This document shows, piece by piece, positions 35,101 to 47,100 of a stretch of 64,000 nt of DNA. The stretch is from Dendrobium chrysotoxum (lineage: Eukaryota > Streptophyta > Magnoliopsida > Asparagales > Orchidaceae). The notes under the pieces were generated by a model that was not told the origin of the DNA, searched no databases, and was given only the letters and a program-made list of their open reading frames with translations. Each line of letters starts with the position of its first letter. Within the stretch, counting starts at the first letter, position 1. A program made the translations under genes and the position numbers. The stretch covers positions 48,695,783-48,759,782 of the forward strand of contig CM034301.1 in assembly GCA_019925795.1 (NCBI GenBank), read 5' to 3'.

Positions 35101-38100
35101 GAATTAAAGAATTATGACCGGTATTGATGATCATGTCAAACATGAAGAAGTTTCATTTTTTCTAAGAACAATTCTTGCTCACGGCGGTGCACCCACAGCA
35201 AAAAAAATTAAGCTTCACCGACATGAAATTAAGCTTCAGATTACTTTTTTCTCCTCCCACTTAAATATTATGTAAATAAAACTGATTAATTTAAAAAATT
35301 TCTCCCTAAATTTCTTCAGAAAGAAATAGCAAAATAAACAATCACAAGCAAAATATTAGGTAGGTTCATGGCCAGTACCTCCAAGCATCAAAATCAATGG
35401 CGTAATAGTCAAATTGCTCATGAAAGCATGTTACTAAACCAAGGTTAATTATTTCTACCATTTTATTTCCATTAAATATTTATCAAACATCCTAGCTCTT
35501 TAATTACGTGATCCCATTCTTGGCACTATACAAAATTGAAGACAAGATACTGCGAGAAACATTTGAAGTCCTTTGCCCAACTTCAATTTAAACATTCAAA
35601 AAGCATCTACGGATATAAGAAGATTGTTTAGTAGGTCAAAACAAAGGGTAGACTAGTAGGTGTATGCCTTTATAACAGACCTTCTACAGTCTTTTGCTAA
35701 CATGCCACTACCATCGGCCTTTCTAGCCTTTTAAGCAACTTATAGAAACATAATACTCTCTTGATACTTTTCTCTTACAACCTGTCTTTCTAACCTTTGA
35801 ATTAACTAATGTTATCCCTTCTTAAGTTCAAAACAAAAATAAAAATAGCTAAAAGTTAAAACACAAATCAAATATATTTTTTTAAAATAAAAATTGATCC
35901 AAAGAAGCCCTAAGTATTTATCTATCAACTGATATGTATAGTTGTGCTCCCACAAAGAATATTCCCGTAGGCACTCTCGTTGAGTGGTCATACCACCATT
36001 CAGTTAGAAGCATTTACAAGCATCTCCCTCAAACATTCATCTGAGCTACAGCCCATGCCCTGAAGACCTTATGCCATTTCATGCTCACATTAGAATAAAA
36101 TGAAGCACACCAGTTAAGAAAGCAAGCATAACAGACCACCGAGGTTCTTAACTTCAAACATCCTAGTGAACCTGAAATCTCAATCGCTTTATGTTGGCAC
36201 AAAGAGTCATTAACTATGCCAATCCCTGCCCTTACAACCATCCATCCTCAGTTCCTCATCATGGCAAGCTCTTACATCTTTAGACATGCTACGGGATTCC
36301 AACTGCTTTCATGTAAAGAGTCATTAACTATGCCAATCCCTGCCCTTGCAACTATCTATCCTCAGCTCCCCATCATGGCAAGATCTCACATCTTTAGACA
36401 TGCTACTGGACTCCAGTTGCTTTCATGTAAAGAGTAAAGTGCAGTAGCAACATTCCATGTTGTTAAGATACGTTGTATCAATTTCAATGAAATCAAAATA
36501 TCAAAATTATAACGTGGAAAAATACTCTTTTGCTTGTGGATGAAATTTAGACAGCTATAAAATGCTACTGCTATCATAGAGCATGACCCAGGATCGTGAA
36601 GTTACATCTTTATGCCCAAGTTTGGAGGCCAGTACTTGCAGTATGAACTGCAACTTAAAATCATTGCGATGACAACTAAAGGTATACAGTAAGTTCAATA
36701 AATGTTTCAAATAACTTCAGCATTAGAGTGACATAAAAAGAAGCAAAAACAACTGATCGACATAATTCTAGGTAACAAATGGTTACAAGGAAAGAAGCAA
36801 GAAACAGCAAAACTTAGTTACCAACCTGCATCCATCCCTTCCACTCTTCAGTTTGATGCCGGTTTAAGTAAAGAATAGATTTTCCTGAGAACGCTGACTT
36901 GTCATGATGCTTCTTTAAAGAAGTCATGGCAGATGCTACGATGAGAAGAAGGTAGAGGAAGACAAATAGGTCACGGCTATAACTCTGGAAAAATCAAAAG
37001 CAGACATGTAAAACAGATGTAAGTATTTATATGCATTGAAAACAATCTAGAAGCTTTAGTTTCATGCCATAACTCTATTTTTGTAGAAAATACTCAAAAG
37101 GCAATAATTAACATATTTGAAAAGCACATCACAATCATCAACATTAAACTTATCCCAATTCCCAACTACTTGGGGTTGGAATTATGAAATCTCCTCCATT
37201 CATTCATTTTGAATGCTACATGAGATTTGAACTCTCCTTTGTAAAATTTATTTTAAACTTTGGGTCATACCTTATTTTGTCTAATATTCTTTCTTTCACA
37301 TAACTTACAGATTAATTATAATTATTCATCTTATTAGTGTATTTTCTTATACACATGCCCAAATCACAAAAATCTACTTGCCAGTGTGATGTCACTAGGT
37401 TCTACTCTCCACATCCAATGAACATAATAAATATTATTATAATATCACTTTACCATTCTTCTCTCTACCACAATCAACTCAGTTATCAACAGCTTGCTGA
37501 TGCAGAATTTAAATGATTAGGCAATGTGAAATAAGAGTTTTGCACACTTTAATTTAGAGGGTAATATTAATTAGTAAATATGTAGCGAATTAAACAATGA
37601 AATAAAACAAAAAAGGATGAAACTAGCTTAGGTCAAGTAACACAACTAAAGGTTAAGATCACAAAATAATCAATTACTCAATCATAGCATACATGAAAGA
37701 TTTTCAACGAAAAATCTCAAAGTTAACAATGAGACTAGTCACTATGAAAATAGATCCCTCACTCAACTCTCTAAATTACTAGGCTTAGCAAAGAGAGTTA
37801 ACACAATCTTTATGAATCAACTAAGATCATAAGTTAAGGTAAGACTTAGAAAGGGAAAAGATTTTGGAGAGGAGATTCATCTTTATCTGAGTTTGGAACT
37901 TCGGGACAGCAAGTAGTGGATTTCCGGAGAGCAGGACAACAACTATTCTTGCTGGAATTCCCTGGATAGCAATCCAGTAATGTCCAGAAAAGTCTGGACA
38001 GCGAACGGTGTCGTTCTGGAGGGTTGGACAGCAAAACTCCTTGTTGAAAAGTCAAGGACAGCAAGCCTAGAGATAGCCAGAAATCTGGACAACAATTGTA

Positions 38101-41100
38101 GGGAGGCTTAGAGATCTTGGGCAGCAAAGAGTGGCCTTCGGAGGTGCAGGACAGCAAGAATTTCTTGCTGTAATTCTTGGATAGCAATCAGAAACTTTAG
38201 AAAAGGAAGAAAATCGTGAGGAGGAGGCTTGGGGAAAGGCGGCAAGGATTGAGAGGGATTAAGGGGAAAGGAATTTGAGGGTTTAGTGGAGTAATTGAAT
38301 TAGATAGGAGAGAGGGAGAGGGGCGGCTGAGCTTGAGGGGAATTAGAGGATTGATTGGAGAGTTAATTGGGGGAAATTAATTAGATAGGAGAGAGGATAA
38401 GGGGCCGGCCAAGAGAGGAGAGGGGAGAAGTTGTCCACATTCAATGAATGTGTCTAGGTACAATGAATGTGAAAATTGGAATTAATTCCAATTTATTTCA
38501 GATTTGAATTGATTGGAAAGGTTCCTAAAATAGATTTTGTTAATTTAGGAAAGGTTTTGAATTTCAAATTTCTTTGAATTCAAATTTGAATACTTTCCAA
38601 ATCTATAGTGATATAATTTATGAAATTAATGAGTGTAGGGGAGCAAGGGGAAAGGAGTTGGCGGCTTGGGCTTTGGGAAGGGGGTGTAGGGCCGGCGGTT
38701 AGAGGTGGAGGGGAATGGTGGCCGTTGGTTTGAAGGAGGAGGGAGAGGTTAGGCCTGTCGGCCTTGTGGGGGTGGTGTTGGTTCGGCCAAGGAGGGGGAG
38801 TGGGGAAGGATGCCGACAGTTGGGGAAGGGAAGGAGGGGGTAGGCCGACGAATTGTAAAGGAGAAGAGAAACGAGGGAGGGGAAGGCGAAGATCAACCAC
38901 GAACCCGGATGCTTCCTGCGGTTGGTGGGTATTGCAATGCCCTCACCTAGGGACTTCAATCTTCAAGAACTCTCAAGCTCTCCCAAAAACACACAAGTGC
39001 AGAAATTATCATGTAATATCATTCATTCATTATCCCTCAAAGAAGGAGGAGGAGGCTTTAAATAGCCCATACAAAGAAGATACGAAAGACCAACTTACCC
39101 CTAGGGCATACACATGACTAGGCCCTCAAATAAGGGCATAAAAGGAAAAGTACAATAAAACTCATAAACAGAATAAACTAATACATCAATAATAGATATA
39201 ATACAATGATAATCAAAAGTAAAGCGGTGTAATCAAAAGTAAAGCGGTGTAATCGTGGTCGTAGATCGACGGCCACGCTTCTGGTAGACTCTCCAAGGTC
39301 GGATGTCCTCATCACTTGCTTTTCAAATCATGTATGTAAATCCACATTTAGCTAGGCCGGGTTTATTAAGTTATGATGTGGATCAAAATTAGGTTCATTA
39401 AGTCGTTGAAGATTGACCAGCTTAATCACTCACAACTCAAAACTCATCAACTCTGCAATCACCTAAAGCCTTGAAATCAGCAAGTCACCCAATTATTAGT
39501 AAGTCAATAAGTCACCTCAAAGCTAGCTTCAACTCAGCTCTCAATACTAAGCTGCTAAGCATGACAAAAAGACACATAAAATTGCCCACTCACCTACTTG
39601 CCAAGAGCACCCATCAATGTGTTGAGTATACTCCCCCCTAATGCTACAAACCAACAAAAAGTTCTTGCCCGAATTACTCTTCATAGAAACCGACTTGCAA
39701 TACACTACCAGCTTACTCTCTGAGTTGCCTTTGACTCACCAAGTGAACTTGCCCACTACGCTATCAACTACAATGAGATAATCATGTTCTTTTCTATGTA
39801 ACTGTATCAAGTTGCCAACTCTTTAACATCGGCCTATGTCTCTATCTATAAATAGAAGGTCAAAGATCATGCATGACTATGAAATCATAAAAAATAAGAC
39901 AAAATTTCACATGATATCTATTATTTTGAATTGTGTTTCCTTGACTTGGTCTGACTCGTCTCATCTGGTAGAGGAGTTCAACTGAGTTTTTTATAAATCA
40001 ATTCTCTAAGAGATTCGCAGTGAACAAGATTCTCCCCTTTTCTTGCATCCAAGTATATGATTCAATCCTAAAAACGATCTAGGTTATTTTCAAGGAAAAC
40101 TTTGAATCCAACATCCTCTTAGATGTCAGCATGGATAATGCTAAAGATTGGAACCAGAGCATTCATCTTCTGATGCAACCAAAAGTTCCCAAAACTAATA
40201 GGAAGAATCCTTGGTCACAAAAAGAAAACTAAAAAAAATGAGGTCTCCACAACACTTTGGAGACCATAAAAGATATTAAAAATACTTTCCATAACATAAC
40301 TTAAACAAATTACTACTTATAACAAACATGCCTTCATGACACCCTAAAACAGCTTGAGAAGAAAGATACAAATGGGGTGGACACTTGCGGAGAGAAGAAA
40401 TAAATAAGAAGTCCGAGACGAAAGAGGCATAGCTCGCAAGCCATCCTAGAAGGAGAAGTAGAAGAGAACAAGCTCGCAAGCTTTTCCTAAACAAAACCCT
40501 TAGGTTTTAGTCCAAAAATTACTTCATTATCACTTACTTTTTATGCCACAAAACACATATATATAGATAAAAAGAGGCAACCAAACAGCCCCAAATGCCC
40601 TCCAACAGAGCCAATCAGAATAGGGAAATGGAAGGCCAGCAGTCAGTCCAAAACAGCACCCTAACAACCACACAGAAAACCGGAAAAGGCAGCCAAAGGG
40701 GAAGGAACGGATGGCCAGGGGAACTGGAACAGGCAGCCAAGGGGGGAAGGAAACAACCACGGGACAAGAGCTAGGGGGAAAGAACCGAACACAGGAAAAG
40801 GAGCCAAGTGGGGGAAACCAAAGGGCCACAGAGAAAGGGAAAAGGCAAGAATCCACTCCACATAATAAGCTAAAAAGTGAAATAACTTTCCAAATTAATG
40901 AGCTAAAACAGCAACTCAATCATTAATGAGCTAGAACCAAGCAGCTCCCAAAAACACAGCCCAAAACCAAGCAGCCAAGCCCAAACCCAAACCCAAATCA
41001 GCCCAAGAGCCAAGGCACCAAAGAAATTATCATTTTGTTTTGACCCCCCTTTTGCATGCATCAGATTCTCCTCCGCTTGAAAAAGCTCATCTCCTGATGA

Positions 41101-44100
41101 GGATGCTTTAGAATTTTCCTGACGATTTGAAGGCTTCGCATCATATCTCTTTCCTTGGTATGAAGATCTACATCATTTTGCTCCCTTGTTTCATCTTCCA
41201 TGCTCTCGTTCTGATTTGTAGATGAAGTACTTGAAAAGCTAGGTGCAATGGATTCCAATTTTTTTTTTATAGACTCAAAAAAAATGAAGACTTACAACAA
41301 CTACACAAACTAAAACTAACATGACACCAAGACACACTCGACAACCACAAGCTCTTATACCAAATTTGATGCAACCAAAAGTTCCCTAAACTAATAGGAA
41401 GAACCCTTGGTCACAAAAAGAAAACTAAAAAAAACGAGGTCTCCACAACATTTTGGAGACCATAAAAGATATTAAAAACATAAAAATACTTTCCATAACA
41501 TAACATAAGCAAATTACTACTTATAACAAATATGCCTTCATGAAAGATACAAATGGGGTGGACACTTACGGAGAGCAGAAATAGATAAGAAGTCCGAGAC
41601 GAAAGAGGAGGCATAGCTCGCAAGCTATCCTAGAAGGAGAAGTAAAAGAGGAACAAGCTCGCAAGCTTTTCCTAAAAAAAAACCCTTAGGTTTTAGTCCA
41701 AAAATTACTTCATTATCACTTACTTTTTATGCCACAAAACAACACATATATATAGATAAAAAGAGGCAGCCAAATAGCCCCAAATGCTCTCCAGCAAAGC
41801 CAATCAGAACAGGGAAATGGAAGGCCAACAGTCAGTCCAGAACAGCACCTTAACAGCCACACAGAAAATCGGAAAAGGCAGCCAAAGGGGAAGGAATGGA
41901 CAGCCAGGGGAACCGGAACAGGCAGCCAAGGGGGGAAGGAAACAGCCATGGGACAAGAGCCAGGGGGAAAGAACCGAACACAGGAAAAGGAGCCAGGTGG
42001 GGGAAACCGAAGGGCCACAGAGAAGGGAAAAAGGCAAGAATCCACTCCACATAATGAGCTAAAAAGTGAAATAAATTTCCAAATTAATGAGCTAAAACAG
42101 TAGCTCAATCATTAATGAGCTAGAACCAAGCAGCTCCCAAAAACACAGCCCAAAACCGAGCAACCAAGCCCAAACCCAAATCAGCCCAAGAGCCAAGGCA
42201 CCAAAGAAATTATCATTTTGTTTTGACCCCCCTTTTGCATGCATCATCTTCCCTATATGATCGCATGAGGCCTCTTCACAGTGAGCTTTGATGAAGATGA
42301 TCCGGAACATCATTAAGCACTTTCCACAAGTTATTCCTCCTTTTTCTTTTCGCAGGTGAGAAAATACTGCATCCCTTAGACATCAACATCGCTTAATTCT
42401 GAGGATTTTTGTTGTAGTTCCAAGAAGATGAACCTTACCTCCCGAGGAGGGTACTATTGAAGTTATCATCTCCTAAAAAGCTTAGAGCTTAAATATTTGG
42501 TCATCATCACAAACCTAATTCGGAAGTTTAACATTGGGCACTGAGAACCCCTTTAGCTAGGTCAAACCTACTGATTACATGGTTAAACAATTAACTATAA
42601 GATAACTAGTTGATTCCATGACAATGGGTCAACTGTATAGTAAAATATTGGCTTCATTATGAAGGGTAACTATTAGGGGTGTCAAAATGAATTTTCGGTT
42701 TGGGTTCGGGTCGAACCCGAAATTGACCCGGATCCAAACAGGTTGACCTGAACCCGACCTGATTTTATAAACGGGTCAAAAATTCAAACAAGGATCCGAC
42801 CTGTCGGGTTAACGGTTGACCCAACCCAACCCGCAAACCCGAAACATAGCAGGCGCGAGCAAGTTCAGCGGACGCGGGCGCATGTTGGGTGCGACGCGGG
42901 AGTGGGCCTGCGCTGGGTGCGGTTGAGCACGACCTACACGCGATGCGGGAGTGGGTCCAGGTGCTGAGTTCTGACGCGAGCGTGGTAGGCTCAATGCGGA
43001 CTGCAGTGCAGACTAGGGAGTGAGCGCAGACTGCAGGCAGACGAGAGCGGGGGATGGCATTGCGGTGCCGGTGCGGGGTGCGGAGTCTGGACCTGAGGGC
43101 GGGATTGCGCTGCAGGTTTTCGGGTCAACCCAGGCTAATTTCGGTTCTACGAGTCAACCCGAATCCAACCTAATTTTATAAACAGGTTGAAAAATGAAAC
43201 CCGAATCTGACCCGTCTGGCAAATGGGTTGACCCGAACCTGAAATTATCTGGATCGGATTTTGAGTCGGGTCAAATATTGACACGCCTAGTAACTAACCA
43301 TGAAGCATCGACTTCATTAAACTAAGGTCAAGCATACATAACACAAATCAACAAGAATTAAGATCTTTTTTTTTTAATTCTCATAAACATAGATTCAAAG
43401 GAAGAAAATTTCATTCATTAAGAATAACTTCAGTCAATATAAAGTTTAAGAAAAGAAAGTATCAAAAACACAATATCTAAACTTTCACTTTTCTTGCATG
43501 AGGCATATATAAAAATTGGTTCAAAAGAAAAATCTTCTCTAAGGAGTGTTAAAATTCGGATTGTCAACAAATCTATTCACGCAAGTATGAGGAGATGACA
43601 CAGGGGAATCAAATCCACAAATTAGCATCTAAAACCTTAGCCAATAGAACTGCTCCTTATTTCACAGTTTTCTCGGCATCAACATCTTCCTCTAAAAGTG
43701 TTGTCTAAAGTCTAAACTAATTGAGGTTATGGATTCTAATGGTTCTTCTTCTCAATCTTTATTTTCTTTAATAAGGGCCTCTGTTAACTATATAATCCCT
43801 CAATGTATAAAGAGAATTTTCTCTTATTCGCTTTCTTATTAAATTGTTTCGGTAAAATATCCAAAACATCTGAGCCGAGGACTTTATTGAATTTCTTTAT
43901 TTCTAGAAGATACACATTGGAAAATCAAAGATCAAGGTCACAAGTTCAAACCTTGACTTTCTATACACCTATGCTGAAGTGTCAAATTCCAAGTATTCAC
44001 TGATTACTATGCTCTAGATTAATTAAAGGTTGCATTTTGAGGCTCCCTACATGAATTATGTTTTTCAGTGCTTATTCTCTTATCCTTAACTTCTCATAAG

Positions 44101-47100
44101 GGAAAAGAGAATTGAAGAATGTATGTACACCCATATTTGCCTGGGCAAGGTTAATCAATCCATGATGTGGATCTAAATTGGTTCTACAAAATCAACATGT
44201 ATTGAACTGGCCTGAACTGCTTGCAACTCTATACTAATCTACTTGAAAATCATCTGAAGCCTTCAAATCAGCAAGACACCCAAGTATCAATAAGTCACCT
44301 AAGAGCTTACCTCAACTCTATCCTCACTACTAAGTTACTGAACTCGATTGAATGGCTCATGAAGTTTCCCACTAGCCTATTTGCTAAGAGTATTCACCAA
44401 CGTGTTGAGCTAAAACTCACCAAGTAAACTCATCCGTTACATGATAAGCTAGAGAGAGATCATCCTATTATTTTCTATGCAGTTGTCAAGTTGTCAACTC
44501 AATATCGTTAACTATGTCTCCAACTATAAATAGGAGGACAAAGGTCAAGCACAACCATATAAAGTCACAAACAGTGAGACATCAAATTTCAAACAAAATC
44601 TCTATTTCTTTGAATCATTCCCTTAACAGTCCGATTTTTTCCTGTTCATTAACAGGAATTCAATCAGGTTCTCTGTGAACCAATTCTCCAACGGATTCTC
44701 TACCCATCCAAGCATGATTCAATCCTCAAGTAAAGTTTAGTTTATTCTCTACAGAAAACTTTGAATACAATAATGCAACTATCACAAAAAAATGAAGGTG
44801 CCATAAATGTGTTCCTACAAGTAATAATTGTACATGAGATTATTTGATGACTTCCAAAATGGAAACGCTTTGACAAGCAACTCCTAAAATAATAATCAAG
44901 AGTATTGATTTTTCATTTAATATAAAAAGTATTTGATTTTATCAAAGATATTTGATTTTTCATTCCAATATAATAATCAAGATTAAGGGACGGTTGGATT
45001 ATTTTAGGGTGTAAAGTATTCCAATTGCAGAAGTTTTACAAATTTTGATGATTGGTTGGAATACAAAATGATGCAAAGTAAAGTATAGTAAATGTAATGT
45101 AAAGTAAAGTAATTCATTTTGAGTGTAAAACAAACTCCTCAAATTTTGAGTGAAAATTGTTTACACCACAAGCTTGCTTGACCGCCAGTCGTCACCAGCC
45201 ACCGCCAGCCCCGCCCTCAACTGCCATGTGGGCTCCGAAAATTCGCGCCCTAGCCTCTCTGTGCCGGCTTTTTTTGTGATGTTTGATGATGGGGAGTTTT
45301 AACAAATATATGTTCCGGGTGAATTTTCAGAAGGCAGATTGTGTTTTAGATAAGACACTACCCAGATATTTCGCCCTCATTCTGCGAGGATTATAATTTG
45401 AGTTTTGATTTCCTATGCAAGCACCTATAGTTAATTACCCCTCTCGGTAACGAGGGAGAACGTTCGATTAAGGCTAGTCATAAGATAGTTCGCATAGGTT
45501 GCAAACCCAGCCTGTAATAACAGGGTTTGAATTTGAATTTGAATTTTGAATTTTATCACCATAAACTTAATCAGATGATGGGGGGAACGAATATGAGCCC
45601 GATCAAGATCCCATGGTTCTGTCGTCCTGGGCTATCATGGTCCTTAGTCTACTTGTTAGAGAAGATAGTTGACCCAACCTGATAGAAGGTACCTTATCGA
45701 CAGTCATGAGTTGCTTCATCCAAGGATACCTTGTAAACCTAGGGTGGTGTTTGTCTAAGGGATAGATCTGAATTCATCTTAGCTGACAGAGGGCTTTATG
45801 CCTATCGCATATATCCTATGATTCATTACTTAAGGGTTTGACGCCATTAAGAACATACGGTCTTTAGCTATGATCGTAATATTATGGTGCCATTTTGCGG
45901 CAAAACTAATCGATCAGAGGGCACGTGCCGCGTCCTTGTTGGCAAGAGACTATTTGAGGATGAATCTTAGCGATACACTTGACATGACATTCGTTCTTTG
46001 TGAGCTGAAATTAATTTTAATTTACCACCCCCGACAAACGATTGTGGCAAGTGGATGGGTTTTAGTTTTAAGTTTTATCGCATCAACATCAAGAGAAATA
46101 GAACCCATAGAACATGAAAGTTTATCTTCTTGACTTCTATCATTGCTTGAATTATGGAAGGACAAAGATGAAATATCTTCCTATGCATCATAAAATACAT
46201 CTCCGATATTACCATTATCGGCCAGATAGTCTTATAATATAGCTCTTTAATTGTTAGTCCCTGAACACCATGAAGATATGCAGTTTAAAGCTTTGCTCCT
46301 TGCTATCAAATTCCTACCTTTTCATTAGCTTAACCTCTAATACTATACAAGTATCAGTTTAGAGCTCATTTAGATAGTTAATATCACACACATGATTCCA
46401 TGTCACCTCAAAAATGATAAGACCGTAAAGGATACGATGTAGCTCTTTATTCAAGAAGAAAGACTCCTTAAGTTTCTTTACAGGGAATAACACTCTCTTT
46501 TGAGATGTTGCTGCATCAATCACCATAAACCATCTATGTAATTTCTTGAGGTTGATGAAATTGAATGTATGGTTTACAAAACCAAGCTTCCTTCCACTAT
46601 ATATATATATACTTGAATTGTGTAATAAAATATAATTTAATTAATTTTTAATTAATTAAATTTTATTTAATTATTTGAAATGATAAAATTTTGTTTGACA
46701 TTGATTATGGGAGTTTCTTGGTCATTTGAAATTTCAGCAATCTTCCAACGTCCACTACCGGCGAATGGAGGTTAGGAGGCACTTGCCTTTAGTTCTATTT
46801 GCCCGGATCTAAGATACGACGGCGCAAGGTCTTCGAATTAGCAAGTTCATCTCACCCAAATCAAAGATCAATGGCGTGAGATCTTCAAATCAAATATTTC
46901 TGCTCGGATTTAAAAGATACAACAATGCAAGTCGGGAGTTTGGGATCGAGTCGGATCATTGGATAGAGGCAAATCTAGTTGACTGACGGGATAAGTCAGT
47001 CGAATGAGTGAATCAGGCTAGGTACTAGGGGTTGTGGGCGTGATAATTGGTGTGGGAGGCTTGGGTCGGTCGGGTTGTGCCGTGGTGAAGTCGATCGGGT

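Larger units (their letters stand above)
40171..42246 (-). mobile_element. Miniature LTR retrotransposon with ~0.9-kb LTRs and 303-bp interior
   Basis: LTRs at 40171-41063 and 41367-42246 both start TGATGCAACC and end TTGCATGCATCA. TCTTC flanks the element at 40166-40170 and 42247-42251. On the minus strand, TGGTATAAGAGC (41362-41351) follows the 5' LTR and differs by one base from the initiator-Met tRNA primer site. A purine tract AAGCGGAGGAGAATC (41078-41064) precedes the 3' LTR. The interior of about 303 bp has one short minus-strand frame (41258-41061, 65 codons, starting MESIAPSFSSTSS) with no known domain. All features needed for copying by another element's enzymes are present. Confidence 0.93.
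39331..44773 (+). mobile_element. Non-autonomous LTR retroelement in RWA intron 5, carrying two nested insertions
   Basis: LTRs at 39331-40113 and 44120-44773 share the start TGTATGTA, a TATAAATAGAAGG/TATAAATAGGAGG box, and an end near AAAACTTTGAAT(C/A)CAA. They are clearly diverged. Behind the first LTR, TGGAACCAGAGC at 40149-40160 matches 10 of 12 bases of the initiator-Met tRNA primer site. A purine tract AAGGGAAAAGAGAATTGAAG precedes the second LTR. After removing the insertions at 40171-42246 and 42674-43289, about 1.3 kb of internal DNA remains with no gag or pol, so it depended on another element. No convincing target duplication was found. Confidence 0.78.

Noticed and set aside
36201..36428. 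Direct repeats considered as a CRISPR-like or satellite array
   Set aside because: Only two 114-bp copies with no spacers; a simple tandem duplication in an intron of a plant gene.
38580..39117. Proline-rich minus-strand and glycine-rich plus-strand open frames
   Set aside because: Both lie in the G-rich part of a solo LTR, with no motif or splice structure.
40530..42108. Two similar hydrophobic open frames (129-130 codons, minus strand), apparently a duplicated membrane protein
   Set aside because: They are the two LTRs of the miniature element; the hydrophobic text comes from repetitive C/T-rich LTR sequence.
45870..46133. 87-codon plus-strand frame inside the 3-kb transposon
   Set aside because: Overlaps the protein-like text on the opposite strand and has no recognisable motif.
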